59,537 bases of DNA from Chitinophagaceae bacterium UBA1946 (lineage in GTDB: Bacteria; Bacteroidota; Bacteroidia; Chitinophagales; Chitinophagaceae), in NCBI GenBank assembly GCA_002336815.1, contig DDEU01000015.1, positions 1 to 59,537 of the forward strand, written 5' to 3'. Position 1 is the stretch's first letter, and each line of letters begins with the position of its first letter. Below the pieces are notes generated by a model, which had not been told where the DNA came from, did no database searches, and saw only the letters and a program-made list of their open reading frames with translations. The position numbers were made by a program, and so were the translations under genes. This document shows, one piece after another, positions 45,578 through 54,720 of the stretch.

Positions 45578-45609
45578 ACCCGGAAAACTATCTTCCGGGT
45601 ATTTTTTTA
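45578..45609 (+). terminator. terminator of the Mla operon
   Basis: ACCCGGAA (45578-45585) and TTCCGGGT (45593-45600) with a 7-base loop, followed by ATTTTTTTA: a standard intrinsic terminator 30 bases past mlaD. Confidence 0.85.
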
Positions 45610-45893
45610 TACCTCACATCAGAACACTTGACAGCACTGCCCTGCAGAAATTTAACATGGTTTCGATAAAATAACTATATTTAATTATTGAATTGCACAG
45701 GCGTATATTTTAGAGAATTTTTATCGTTTTGAGAATAATTGCCGGCACAGGAATTCTCACTACAACCCAATAGCAGCCTGCCTCTCTCTGCATTTATCAA
45801 GTGATATTTATCATAGGGAAAGCAGGCAATTTGTTTTTTAATTTTGTTCATTATTGGCACAGTAAAATACAATTTCATCTTTCCCGCAAAAGC
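45610..45893. other. intergenic region before the PAS kinase, no gene recognised
   Basis: About 280 bases. A GTG at 45801 opens in frame with the kinase but its 31 added residues (HYWHSKIQFHLSRKS and similar) look untranslated. The segment likely holds the kinase promoter; no convincing TAnnTTTG box is seen. Confidence 0.4.
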
Positions 45894-48800
45894 ATGAAAA
45901 AATCTAACAACTCTGAAAAAGAAGGTGAGGAGAAAACAATCCGGCTTGAAGTGCCTGGCATTGGTTTTCCCGATTCAATCATTTACCAGGCTTATATCGA
46001 CAAAGAAGGCAACCCCAGGTTCAATTATTTAAGTAATTCCATCGGGGTAAATGTTGATGCTACTCCCCTTTCGCCCCTGCAGGATCATTCTTTGCTGCTC
46101 GATAAAATAATTGAAGAAGACAGGGAATATTATTTTGCTGAAAGAAACAAAGCGATACAAAATGCTGCAGACTTTAATATTGATGTAAGGATAAGAAAAA
46201 ATTCCGGCGAAATAGCCTGGATCAATAACCGGGCAAAACCCAGGAAGCTGGACAATGGCAGCATGGTATGGGAAGGCTTTATGATCGATATTACCGGGAG
46301 GAAGAGAGCTGAAGAAGCTTTAAGAATTAGTGAGGAACGCTTCAGAAGTTTTGTAGAAAATTCCCACGAGGTATTTTATACCATGACCCTCGACGGCATT
46401 TTCACTTTTATAACTCCTAACTGCAAAGATCACTTTGGTCATCAACTGGACAAGTCTCTTGGTATATCTGCTTTTGACGGTTTTGTTCATCCTGATGATA
46501 TTGCACTATGCAGGTCGTACATTACAAAATTGGTTGAAACCCGTAAAATGCAGGACGGCATTGAATACAGGGTATGGCACGGAGATGGGTACTGGGTATG
46601 GATATCAACCACCGTATCCCCAATATTTGATGAAACAGGTTCCATCCACTCTTTCCAGGGCATTGCTTTCCAGATCACTGAAAGAAAAAATGCGGAAGAT
46701 GCCCTGAAAAAAAGTGAGCACCTCTTCCGGTCATTTGTTGAAAATGCCAACGACACCGTTTTTTGCCTCTCAATCGAAGGGATACTACTATACGGTTCAC
46801 CTAACTGGACCACTGTACTCGGGCATGATGTAAATGACTTCATCGGCAAATCAGTTTTTGAATCGCTGATACATCCCGATGACATCGGCACCTGTATGGC
46901 TGCGTTGCTAAAAGGCATCAGTACAGGAGAAAAACAATCCAATATTGAATACAGGGCATCCCACAAAGACGGGGGCTGGCGCTGGCAAACCACCAATGCA
47001 TCGCCCCTGTTTGATGAAAAAGGAAACATTACTTCCTTTCTCGGCATAGCACGTGATATCACCGTACAAAAACAGGCGGCCGAAGCACTGCTTGAAAGCG
47101 ATCAATGTTATCGTGACATGTTCAATACCGTTTCAGAAGCCATTTATATACAGGATGAGAACGGTTGTTTCGTGGATGTGAACGCAGGAGCAGTAAGAAT
47201 GTGCGGTTATCAAAAAGAAGAACTGCTCGGGCAAACACCTGCTTTCCTGGCTGTGCCCGGCAAAAACGATATTGATTCAGTAATGGCACTGATCAGGCAA
47301 ACATTTGTTAGCGGGCAAACAACGAGGTTTGAATTTTGGGGCAAAAAAAAGGATGCCGAAGTTTTTTCGATGGAAGTGATCTGTAACAAAGGAAAATATT
47401 TTGGCAAAGATGTACTGATAACAACTGCAAGGGATACCAGCGAACGCAAAGTGGCTGAAGCCGCTTTCAAACAAAGCGAAGAAAGGTGGCAATTTGCGCT
47501 GGAGGGCGCAGGCGATGGTATTTGGGACCTGGACACACAAACCAATAAAGCCTATTATTCGCACAACTGGAAAGCAATGCTTGGATTTGCCGATGATGAG
47601 ATCGGCGACACCATTGCGGAGTGGGAAGACAGGATTCACCCGGATGACAAAGACATGGTGCTGGAGAATATCAAAAAGCATTATGAAAAGCAATTGAATT
47701 TATACAAATCAGAATACCGGATCCGCTGCAAAGACGGCTCTTATAAATGGATATTGGGGAGAGGAAAATTTATCAGCAAAGGAAAGGAGCAATCAACCCG
47801 GTTCATTGGTGTTCATACAGACATTACAGAACGTAAGCTTGCAGAGAACCTGGTAAAGGAGAATAAGGAAAGATTTTCAAAGATATTCCACCTGTCGCCC
47901 GACCTCATCCTATTAACAAGGTTATCGGATGGAGTGATCGTAGATGTAAATGACCGGGCCTTTGAACTAAGCGGCTATCACCGTTCAGAGATCATCGGCA
48001 AAACAACTGTTGAGTTGAAAGGCTGGGATGATATTGAATCGAGAAATAAATTTATTGCCATCCTTCGGCAAAAAGGCAGGGTGGTGAATCATGAAAAAAC
48101 CATGATGACAAAATCCGGAGAAGTGCGGTACGCTAACCTCTCTGCTGAGGTGATCGATATTAAGGGAGAAAAGTTCACCCTCGTATTCATTCACGATGTT
48201 ACCAACCGCAAAAAAGCGGAAGCATCTGTAAGGGACAGCAATGATATACTGAATCAAACAGGGCAACTTGCCATGGTGGGCGGTTGGGTATACGATGCAA
48301 TACAGGATGAATTTACTTTAAGTGAAGAGACACGCAAAATGCTTGGTGTACCGGAAAATACTCATTTGAATCTTGAGCGTGCCCTGCAATTTTACCTGCC
48401 GGAGGATGGGCAAAAAATAGAGATGCTTTATAAAAATGCACTGTCGGCAGGTGAGCCATACACTGAAGAATTTAACATGATAACTGCCACCGGCAGATCA
48501 TTGCTTGCAAAAGTAACCTGCAAACCAGTGTATGAAGATGGCATTGTAGTGCGGTTGATGGGTGCCGTGCAGGATATAACAGAAATGCGCAAAACAGAGA
48601 AGGCGCTGGCAGCCCAACAGTTGCACAACCAGCAGTTGATCACAGAACTTACCATCCAGGAGCAGGAAAGTGAGCGGCAAAATTTATCCAGTGAATTGAA
48701 TGATGACATCAACCAGGTACTGGCAGCAGTAAAAATGCAATTGTCGCTGATCAAAGAAGGAGCAGGAAACAGGGAAGTACTGCTAAATGACAGTTATGAA

Positions 48801-49259
48801 AAATTAAATGAAGCAATAAAAAAGATCAGCAGCCTGTCTAATTCCATCGATACGCCCTCTATGATACAGTTTGGATTCATCCGTTCTGTAGAGTTGCTGA
48901 TAGACCAGCTCACCATCAAGAGTGGGTTAACAATAACGCTTCGCAATGAATGTGAGGGGCTTGAAAAACTGCCCCATCAGCAGAATCTTATCCTGTACCG
49001 CATCATACAGGAAAAGTTAAACAACGTAATAGAACATGCAAAAGCAACAGCTGTATCCATTGTTATAAGATCAGGAAGAGATAAGATTCTTCTTTCAATT
49101 ACCGATAACGGGATCGGCTTTGATATGCGGCAAACCAAACCCGGGGGAAGCCTGCAAAAGATACAAAGCAGGGTGAAATATTACAAGGGTAAGATGAGCA
49201 TAATTTCGGCACCGGGTAAAGGTTGCACCCTTGAAGTGAGCATGCCGGCGAAACTCTGA
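45894..49259 (+). CDS. multi-PAS histidine-kinase-like protein lacking the phospho-acceptor His
   Basis: 1121 residues from ATG at 45894 (MKKSNNSEKEGEEK), preferred to the GTG at 45801. There is no membrane helix, so cytosolic. About seven PAS/PAC units in tandem (for example WINNRAKPRKL, FVENSHEVFYTM, FVENANDTVFCL, VSEAIYIQDENG, EGAGDGIWDLDT, HLSPDLILLTRL, LAMVGGWVYDA). The C-terminal region resembles the HisKA_3/NarX-type kinase core, but the H-box reads SELNDDINQVL where relatives have ELHDNINQ: Asn936 replaces His. The ATPase domain keeps its N-box (IIQEKLNNVIEHAKA) and G-box (ITDNGIGFD). It can probably bind ATP but not autophosphorylate in the usual way. No response regulator is adjacent. 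Confidence 0.9.
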   Translation: MKKSNNSEKEGEEKTIRLEVPGIGFPDSIIYQAYIDKEGNPRFNYLSNSIGVNVDATPLSPLQDHSLLLDKIIEEDREYYFAERNKAIQNAADFNIDVRIRKNSGEIAWINNRAKPRKLDNGSMVWEGFMIDITGRKRAEEALRISEERFRSFVENSHEVFYTMTLDGIFTFITPNCKDHFGHQLDKSLGISAFDGFVHPDDIALCRSYITKLVETRKMQDGIEYRVWHGDGYWVWISTTVSPIFDETGSIHSFQGIAFQITERKNAEDALKKSEHLFRSFVENANDTVFCLSIEGILLYGSPNWTTVLGHDVNDFIGKSVFESLIHPDDIGTCMAALLKGISTGEKQSNIEYRASHKDGGWRWQTTNASPLFDEKGNITSFLGIARDITVQKQAAEALLESDQCYRDMFNTVSEAIYIQDENGCFVDVNAGAVRMCGYQKEELLGQTPAFLAVPGKNDIDSVMALIRQTFVSGQTTRFEFWGKKKDAEVFSMEVICNKGKYFGKDVLITTARDTSERKVAEAAFKQSEERWQFALEGAGDGIWDLDTQTNKAYYSHNWKAMLGFADDEIGDTIAEWEDRIHPDDKDMVLENIKKHYEKQLNLYKSEYRIRCKDGSYKWILGRGKFISKGKEQSTRFIGVHTDITERKLAENLVKENKERFSKIFHLSPDLILLTRLSDGVIVDVNDRAFELSGYHRSEIIGKTTVELKGWDDIESRNKFIAILRQKGRVVNHEKTMMTKSGEVRYANLSAEVIDIKGEKFTLVFIHDVTNRKKAEASVRDSNDILNQTGQLAMVGGWVYDAIQDEFTLSEETRKMLGVPENTHLNLERALQFYLPEDGQKIEMLYKNALSAGEPYTEEFNMITATGRSLLAKVTCKPVYEDGIVVRLMGAVQDITEMRKTEKALAAQQLHNQQLITELTIQEQESERQNLSSELNDDINQVLAAVKMQLSLIKEGAGNREVLLNDSYEKLNEAIKKISSLSNSIDTPSMIQFGFIRSVELLIDQLTIKSGLTITLRNECEGLEKLPHQQNLILYRIIQEKLNNVIEHAKATAVSIVIRSGRDKILLSITDNGIGFDMRQTKPGGSLQKIQSRVKYYKGKMSIISAPGKGCTLEVSMPAKL

Positions 49260-49309
49260 TAATTGACAGATCCGGAACAGGCTGTTGGAATATTGCTACC
49301 CCTATTTCT

Positions 49310-51562
49310 CTATCTAAAATGTATTATCTTCCTATTGATCAGTACATGATCGGATTCAACTGTTAGAATGTAAACACCAGCCGGTAAGCCGGCACACTCA
49401 ATGGCAACAGTATTCAATCCTTTATTTACTGCAATGCGCCTGTGTTGAATGAATTGCCCCGCAGTGCTGACCAACCACAGGTTTACCCAACCTTTTTCCG
49501 GCACAGTAATACCTGCATCAATTGAGCCAGCTGACCAGTCATCTTTACAATAAACATCAAACCCCGGTTGCCTCAAGAGCAGTACGCTGCTGCTGTAGTG
49601 ATACAAACCACTTCTCTCCATCATCTTTAGGCGGTAAAAGGTATTGCCTTCCATAGTTACCGGATCTGTAAAATGATATAATACGGCCGTAGTGTTAGAG
49701 GGAATCACTCCGGCGTGACTAAAGTGTGTTCCATCCATGCTTTTTTCGATCTCATATCCCGTAATATTGCCATCATCTTCTACCGTCCAGTTCAAGGTTG
49801 CCTTACCATATAAAACGCTGCCGGTAAAACTTTTAATCCTGGTTGATAATATCAAACCACAATGCATTACGTTGATCATGGTGGAAGTGCCGTCGTTGTA
49901 AGCACAGTTACCGGAAAGATTGGCCAGGGTGGTAGCAGTGATCACCCTGTAGTATTTTCCACTGTCTGTAACATCAGCCAAAAAGGAGGGCAGGTTGGTC
50001 ACATACTGGTACTGACCGTTCACTACTGCCGGAGTGCCAACTCCCGAGGTACCCGGCCCTGTTAGGTTATACCATACAGTACCGCCGGTATTGCTTTTTT
50101 GCCATTGCCAGTAAACATAACTGTTGTCGAAAATATACCGAACGGTATCACTCAGGTTTACCTGGAAGGGTGCCGCATCACAACCCGTAACCACCGGTGT
50201 TATATTCATGGATAAGGTTGGACCGCAATGTGATACATTGATATCATCCAGCGCCCAGTCGTTTCCTCCCCCACCCGGCGAATTATTCCTTATCAAAAAG
50301 CTGGCAGTGGTTTGAGTTGGTTTCGTTAAAAAGACAAAACCAAATTTTTTCCAGGGTGCTGACCGGCTGTATTTTATATCGCCTGATGTGTACACTGCCA
50401 GTCCATCAATTTCAAAATTGATATTGGGCTTAACGCCTGACGAATCATTGCCTGGCCCGGTAATATACCCGCTGGCAGTACTTCCCTTACCATTGCTGTC
50501 GCAGCCGCACCTCGGGCAAAGATTCCTGAACCATGCACTAAATTCATAGTAAGTACCCGGGCACAAATTAGACAATGTTTCTTTGTAAGCCGTGTCGGTA
50601 TTATAACTTGAGTTGATCAACACCATGTAACCGCCCCTGTTACCGGGCACTGTAGCCGGATTGCCTTTTGCTGCATCGGCGGCGCCAGTATGATCACCTG
50701 CTATATCCCACAAACCGAATACCCGGTGCAACGGAGAAGCTTCAGGCATTGCTGAATTGCTGTTGACAGTCCCATCGGCGCTGCTGTTGTTTACAATGGC
50801 ATAATAATAATCGTTGGGCGTGCCCGTACTGATGGTTGTTTTGGAATAGGTGGTTGTAAAGGCAAGCGAAGCCGCACGGCTTTGTGTGATGCCGCTGGCA
50901 AATGTGCCCAGTGAATCAGCGGCCGCACTCACCGACATGCCATTTGAACAGGCCTTGATAAAAGAGTGCGAAAGCAGGATCCTGTACAGTGGGAAATAAC
51001 GGGTGTATAATACGGCCCCGATTTTATAAACAGCATGGCCACCGATCTTTATGGTATCGCCGTAGTTGGCCAAAGCATTGATCCTTATTCTGAAACAAGC
51101 TACTACAATGCAGGTATTTCCGTAAAAACTCGGGCGGTCTGTATTTTTTATTACACCTCCTGTACTCCTGGTGGCTCCTGTGCCGAGGTTGATCTGCACA
51201 ATGCCTGCAACGCAACTGGCCACATCTGTATTATCAAACGCATCAGTGTAAGGTCCTTTGTAAGTGATGCCTTCATTGGTGGTGATCCTGATGCTGCCAG
51301 GCTCATAGCTGGTGTTTTCGGGTATGCTGTCAAAAACCTGCACAGCACTTATCTGCGAAGGCGATACATTCCGTACAGCAAATGTTACCCTGATCTCCAC
51401 CACATCATTTGGTTCAAAACTTCCGCCCGTTGATTGTTTGCTGATATTGGCAAAACTTTTTCCAATATCAACCAACCTGCTTTGAGCAAAGAGGAAGGGC
51501 GAAGTAAAAAGAACGATGGTTAAAAATATCCAGCTCAAAAGAAAGTGAGTCAGGCAATTCAT
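49310..51562 (-). CDS. T9SS-secreted protein with DUF11-like and carbohydrate-binding-like domains
   Basis: 750 residues from the ATG at 51562, which begins a clear signal peptide (MNCLTHFLLSWIFLTIVLFT ... FAQS); the frame opens 28 codons earlier. The N-terminal domain (VDIGKSFANISKQSTGG ... VRNVSPSQISAVQVFDSIPE) is DUF11-like. The middle (TYYEFSAWFRNLCPRCGCDS ... NDWALDDINVSHCG) is a CBM/MAM-like jelly roll typical of 'gliding motility-type' Bacteroidota proteins, with a Cys-rich insert (CPRCGC). The last 150 residues hold an FnIII-like domain (NWTVEDDGNITGYEIEKS) and a divergent T9SS sorting domain ending NRKIIHFR. Probably a surface-exposed glycan-binding protein; no enzyme domain is seen. 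Confidence 0.85.
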   Translation of the reverse strand: MNCLTHFLLSWIFLTIVLFTSPFLFAQSRLVDIGKSFANISKQSTGGSFEPNDVVEIRVTFAVRNVSPSQISAVQVFDSIPENTSYEPGSIRITTNEGITYKGPYTDAFDNTDVASCVAGIVQINLGTGATRSTGGVIKNTDRPSFYGNTCIVVACFRIRINALANYGDTIKIGGHAVYKIGAVLYTRYFPLYRILLSHSFIKACSNGMSVSAAADSLGTFASGITQSRAASLAFTTTYSKTTISTGTPNDYYYAIVNNSSADGTVNSNSAMPEASPLHRVFGLWDIAGDHTGAADAAKGNPATVPGNRGGYMVLINSSYNTDTAYKETLSNLCPGTYYEFSAWFRNLCPRCGCDSNGKGSTASGYITGPGNDSSGVKPNINFEIDGLAVYTSGDIKYSRSAPWKKFGFVFLTKPTQTTASFLIRNNSPGGGGNDWALDDINVSHCGPTLSMNITPVVTGCDAAPFQVNLSDTVRYIFDNSYVYWQWQKSNTGGTVWYNLTGPGTSGVGTPAVVNGQYQYVTNLPSFLADVTDSGKYYRVITATTLANLSGNCAYNDGTSTMINVMHCGLILSTRIKSFTGSVLYGKATLNWTVEDDGNITGYEIEKSMDGTHFSHAGVIPSNTTAVLYHFTDPVTMEGNTFYRLKMMERSGLYHYSSSVLLLRQPGFDVYCKDDWSAGSIDAGITVPEKGWVNLWLVSTAGQFIQHRRIAVNKGLNTVAIECAGLPAGVYILTVESDHVLINRKIIHFR

Positions 51563-51944
51563 TTTACGAAACAGGCCGGGTTTGCCTTCGTAATGGTACA
51601 ATATATGATGACAGGTTTTCAAGGATAGGATTGGTAAGTTAAACAACCCGGCATTAACAGGGAACCGGGTTATACCTTATGCAACGCTACCTAAAAACAG
51701 TTAGTATCAGCAGCGCTTTTATTCTGAACCAGGAAGGCAATTTTAAAATTTCTACTACCCTTTGGTTAGATGTTTTTCTATTCCTCCAATAAAGAAGAGG
51801 CTGTCTCAAAAGCCCGATTCAGCGAATATTTTTCCTGACAAAATATTACAATGAAAAAATTCGATCTGTAAACATTGATACAACAACTGCAACAGATTTG
51901 TTTCTTTTTGAGACAGCCTCTTATAAATGAGCGAAAGTACCTGT
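51563..51944. other. intergenic region with a 128-bp inverted-repeat element
   Basis: About 380 bases. The right half is the inverted-repeat element at 51795-51922; the rest shows no gene. The minus-strand promoter of the T9SS protein should lie in its left part. Confidence 0.45.
51795..51922. mobile_element. candidate MITE / IS remnant with 17-bp terminal inverted repeats
   Basis: AAGAGGCTGTCTCAAAA (51795-51811) is a perfect reverse complement of 51906-51922, enclosing a 94-base core with no open frame. GAGGCTGTCTCAAAA-type ends are reminiscent of those of some Bacteroidota insertion sequences (perhaps IS1182-like, not certain). Target duplications are unclear. A long-stem RNA hairpin is the alternative. 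Confidence 0.5.
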
Positions 51945-52232
51945 TTATGCCGGTTCAGACTTTACCAGTACACCACTGCTGGTAAAAGTTGCTTCCCATG
52001 GTCTGCCGTTTCTTAAAAAATGGGCTCTCCACTGGTTGTTGCTCCTCAGCTTCCATTGGCGCACTGCTGCATTTCCAAAGGTTGTTGCAAAGGCCTGCAG
52101 TACAGCAGCCGGTGGTGCGGCAGTCACTTTTGCGGCACTAACGGTTGACACTTTAGTTACTACAGTTGCAGCGCTGGCAACATAAAAACTGGTGGCTGTA
52201 AATAGTGCCACGATGAAGAATGTTTTTTTCAT
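51945..52232 (-). CDS. small secreted PepSY-like protein
   Basis: 95 residues. The signal peptide is MKKTFFIVALFTATSFYVASA, followed by a short low-complexity linker (Thr, Val, Ala, Pro) and one compact domain (AAVLQAFATTFGNAAVRQWK ... RAHFLRNGRPWEATFTSSGVLV). This fits the Bacteroidota PepSY-like/DUF2874 pattern: 'P..V..AF...FP.A....W', then an amphipathic hairpin and a final 'G.L.....'. Such proteins are periplasmic; some PepSY domains inhibit peptidases but the role of the single-domain form is unknown. Confidence 0.72.
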   Translation of the reverse strand: MKKTFFIVALFTATSFYVASAATVVTKVSTVSAAKVTAAPPAAVLQAFATTFGNAAVRQWKLRSNNQWRAHFLRNGRPWEATFTSSGVLVKSEPA

Positions 52233-52621
52233 GATGTTGAAATTTGATGTTTGAAAAAATAATTACGATGTGAAAATAGCACCAGCGATATCCGATGAAA
52301 AACAATCCTTACTGAACAGGAAAAAAATCTGTACGAACAGGGAATATAAATTTTTGAAACAGCTTACCATTAGCAATAATGCTATGTGCAGGAGTAAAAC
52401 TTTTATTATGGGAAAGGGGTAGCAAAAAATTATTCCAGTTTTCACAGCATGTGAAGCAGAGGAATGATAATAGGAGCCAAAATGAAACATGGCAACGGAG
52501 AACGCTACTACAGGGCATTCCAGCAAGAAGATTGGCAATTTAATAGCAGGGAGATGAAATATTTTAAGATGAATCGATTCCGCTAACGGAGAAAGGCACT
52601 GGGATGAAATATCAATATACC
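52233..52621. other. intergenic region, no gene recognised
   Basis: 389 bases. The open frames present (minus-strand 52263-52538 and similar) are rich in Phe, Leu and Cys, have no signature and look like chance. No terminator or RNA gene is obvious. Confidence 0.4.
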
Positions 52622-53521
52622 TTATTGCAGAGCAGCATACATTTGCTCAAGCACCTTCAAATTCTTTTTCACCCAACTGGCATTGCCTTTTTCCCATTTA
52701 TATTTTTTTGCTACAACATCACTCATCATTTTGTAGGCTTTTATTGCCTGCGGTTTACTGTAGAAACACTCATACCAGTTATCTGCCAACTCTTCTTCTT
52801 TGATCATATAAATGCCGCCTGCATACCATTTTATACAGCCCGGGAATCCATAAAAGGAAATTGTTTTAGCATGCCTTGCCAGGTTATCCCTGTAAAAAAG
52901 AATGTGAAAATGAAGGTAGTCTTTTAAGCGCTTTTTTAACTGTTCATCCGTTTCGGTGCCACCGGGTGGTATTCGCCACAAATTATTATCAATATAAAAC
53001 GGATCGTCCTTTTTGTTACGGTACCTGCGTGCGTCAGCAACAAAATTGAGTTTTGTAACACTGTTGATGCCAGAGTTGATCACGATCAGATCATTGGCAC
53101 CAATGGCGGCGATCTTATATTCATCTCTTGATCCACCGGAACTTTTTAATACGATTTTTTTAGCGGCTTCATCATAACTCCACTTGCCATGCTCCATATA
53201 ATTCCGCACGTTCTTCACAAAGGTGAAATCTTCAAAAAGATAAAAACTTCTCACGGGATAAATACCCTGCGGTTCATCATTATTGTTCAGCACTTCCAGG
53301 TCATCTTCCATTACCCATCCCTGGCAAAGCAGTTTGGCAATATTGGTTTCTGACTCCAGGTGTTGCAATATTCCATCACTGGTAGCATTTTCAAATTTGA
53401 TGCTGTCGGAGGGTTCTTCCATTGCCACAGGTGCACTTACTACTGCCTCCGAATCCCTTCGATCGTTATTGCAGCCAGCTACAAGAATAAGAATGACTGG
53501 TAAAAAAAATATATTTCTCAC
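52622..53521 (-). CDS. hypothetical lipoprotein, 299 aa
   Basis: Lipobox LVAGC at residue 16 (MRNIFFLPVILILVAGCNND). An N-terminal lipocalin-like beta segment (SFYLFEDFTFVKNVRNYME ... GKWSYDEAAKKIVLKSSGGS) suggests a small ligand-binding or structural barrel. The C-terminal half is a helical, charged domain (ETDEQLKKRLKDYLHFHIL ... FYGFPGCIKWYAGGIYMI) with several conserved-looking aromatic residues; no family is recognised. It lies 33 bases downstream of the GHMP kinase gene on the same strand, so co-transcription is possible. Confidence 0.75.
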   Translation of the reverse strand: MRNIFFLPVILILVAGCNNDRRDSEAVVSAPVAMEEPSDSIKFENATSDGILQHLESETNIAKLLCQGWVMEDDLEVLNNNDEPQGIYPVRSFYLFEDFTFVKNVRNYMEHGKWSYDEAAKKIVLKSSGGSRDEYKIAAIGANDLIVINSGINSVTKLNFVADARRYRNKKDDPFYIDNNLWRIPPGGTETDEQLKKRLKDYLHFHILFYRDNLARHAKTISFYGFPGCIKWYAGGIYMIKEEELADNWYECFYSKPQAIKAYKMMSDVVAKKYKWEKGNASWVKKNLKVLEQMYAALQ

Positions 53522-53554
53522 AATGGGGTTTTATAAGTGTAGTAACCATCGCCT

Positions 53555-54577
53555 CTACATGGTCCACGTGGTTAAACCGTATTTGGTGAAGTGGTAGTTT
53601 TTGATTTCGCCGCCAAAACTTTTTAATGTATCAATGACTTTGTAGCGGCTGTTTCCCGGGCAATAAAAGATCATAAATCCCCCACCACCAGCACCACTGA
53701 TCTTTCCACCGGTTGCACCTGCTGCTTTGGCGGCATCATAAATAGCCTCAATATCATTGTTACTGATATTGTGTGCCATTTTTCTTTTTTGCTGAAAACC
53801 AAAATCCAATATTTCTCCAAACTCGTTCAATCGTCCCTTTAGCAATGCTTCCTTCATCCTCTTAGACTGCTCCTTCAACTGGTGCATGGCTTCAATGCTC
53901 TTTTCATTCTTATCGTTTACGTTCTTCACCTGTTCTTTGATAATGGCAGCACTCTCCCTTGAGGAAGCAGTAAAATACAATACCAGGTTATTGCCCAGCT
54001 CATGCATATACTCCGGCCTGATCCGCAGCGGGTTTACGATCACTTTATCATTGTCGTAAAACTCCATGAAATTTACGCCACCAAAAGTAGCCGCATACTG
54101 GTCCTGTTTGCCACCGGCCAGGTCAAGATCTTCCCGTTCAATTTGATAAGCAAGATGAGCAATATCGTAATCACCCAATGGAAGTTTAAGCATTTCAACA
54201 AAAGCCCCCAGCACTGCCACCACTAAAGTGGAAGAAGTACCTAAGCCGGAACCTGCCGGTGCATCAACGTAGGTGGATAAACGAAAACCGCCGGAAGGAA
54301 AGGGATAATCTTTTTGTATGCGGTTGTACACGCCTTTCAGCAGATCAAGTTTGCCATTGATGGGCAATGCGGTGGCAAATGGAAAACGTTCTTCTTCATT
54401 CCTGTCAAGCGCTTCTACTATTATTTCGTTGGTATCCAGCAATTCAATACTGGCATTGGCAGATAAAGAAATGGTGGCATTTAAGATAGCGCCGCCATAC
54501 ATATCGCTGTAAGGACTAACATCTGTGCCGCCGCCGGCAAGGCCAATACGCAGGGGAGCTTTACTTCTATAGATCAT
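53555..54577 (-). CDS. GHMP-family sugar kinase, HddA-like (heptose 7-phosphate kinase type)
   Basis: 340 residues. Motif 1 SKAPLRIGLAGGGTDVSPY (residues 4-22), the GHMP ATP-loop PAGSGLGTSSTLVVA (about residues 108-122) and the C-terminal motif GGKISGAGGGGFMIFYCP. The GGGTDV start and the GGKQDQYAATFGGVN segment are typical of D-glycero-D-manno-heptose 7-phosphate kinases (HddA) and close relatives such as fucokinase-type enzymes. It phosphorylates a sugar used for envelope glycans; the exact sugar cannot be fixed from sequence. The glycosyltransferase gene is 143 bases upstream on the same strand. A TACATTTG -7 box lies 7 bases before the ATG. Confidence 0.85.
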   Translation of the reverse strand: MIYRSKAPLRIGLAGGGTDVSPYSDMYGGAILNATISLSANASIELLDTNEIIVEALDRNEEERFPFATALPINGKLDLLKGVYNRIQKDYPFPSGGFRLSTYVDAPAGSGLGTSSTLVVAVLGAFVEMLKLPLGDYDIAHLAYQIEREDLDLAGGKQDQYAATFGGVNFMEFYDNDKVIVNPLRIRPEYMHELGNNLVLYFTASSRESAAIIKEQVKNVNDKNEKSIEAMHQLKEQSKRMKEALLKGRLNEFGEILDFGFQQKRKMAHNISNNDIEAIYDAAKAAGATGGKISGAGGGGFMIFYCPGNSRYKVIDTLKSFGGEIKNYHFTKYGLTTWTM

Positions 54578-54584
54578 AGTAGAT

Positions 54585-54592
54585 CAAATGTA
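54585..54592 (-). promoter_or_regulatory. candidate -7 box TACATTTG for the sugar kinase
   Basis: On the minus strand TACATTTG (complement of 54585-54592) matches TAnnTTTG, 7 bases before the ATG at 54577. No good -33 TTTG is seen. Confidence 0.35.
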
Positions 54593-54715
54593 AAAAGTAA
54601 AAACTTAAAAGTAAAAAGTAAAAATTCAAAAAGCAGTTTATGGAGTATATTCCTTCTTTATCATGCAGAAGCCCAGGTTTTGACTTTTGAATTTTTCTTT
54701 TTGAATTTTGAATTC
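54593..54715. repeat. AT-rich simple-repeat spacer
   Basis: Runs of TAAAAAGTAAAAA-type repeats at 54591-54634 and of CTTTTTGAATTTTG-type at 54683-54712 that are roughly complementary to one another (AAAAATTCAAAAAG against CTTTTTGAATTTTG). They could form a long weak hairpin between the GT4 and kinase genes. Confidence 0.4.
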
Positions 54716-54720
54716 CCTTT

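Noticed and set aside
52263..52538. 91-codon minus-strand frame rich in Phe, Leu and Cys
   Set aside because: Low-complexity hydrophobic translation of AT-rich DNA, no signal or family motif.
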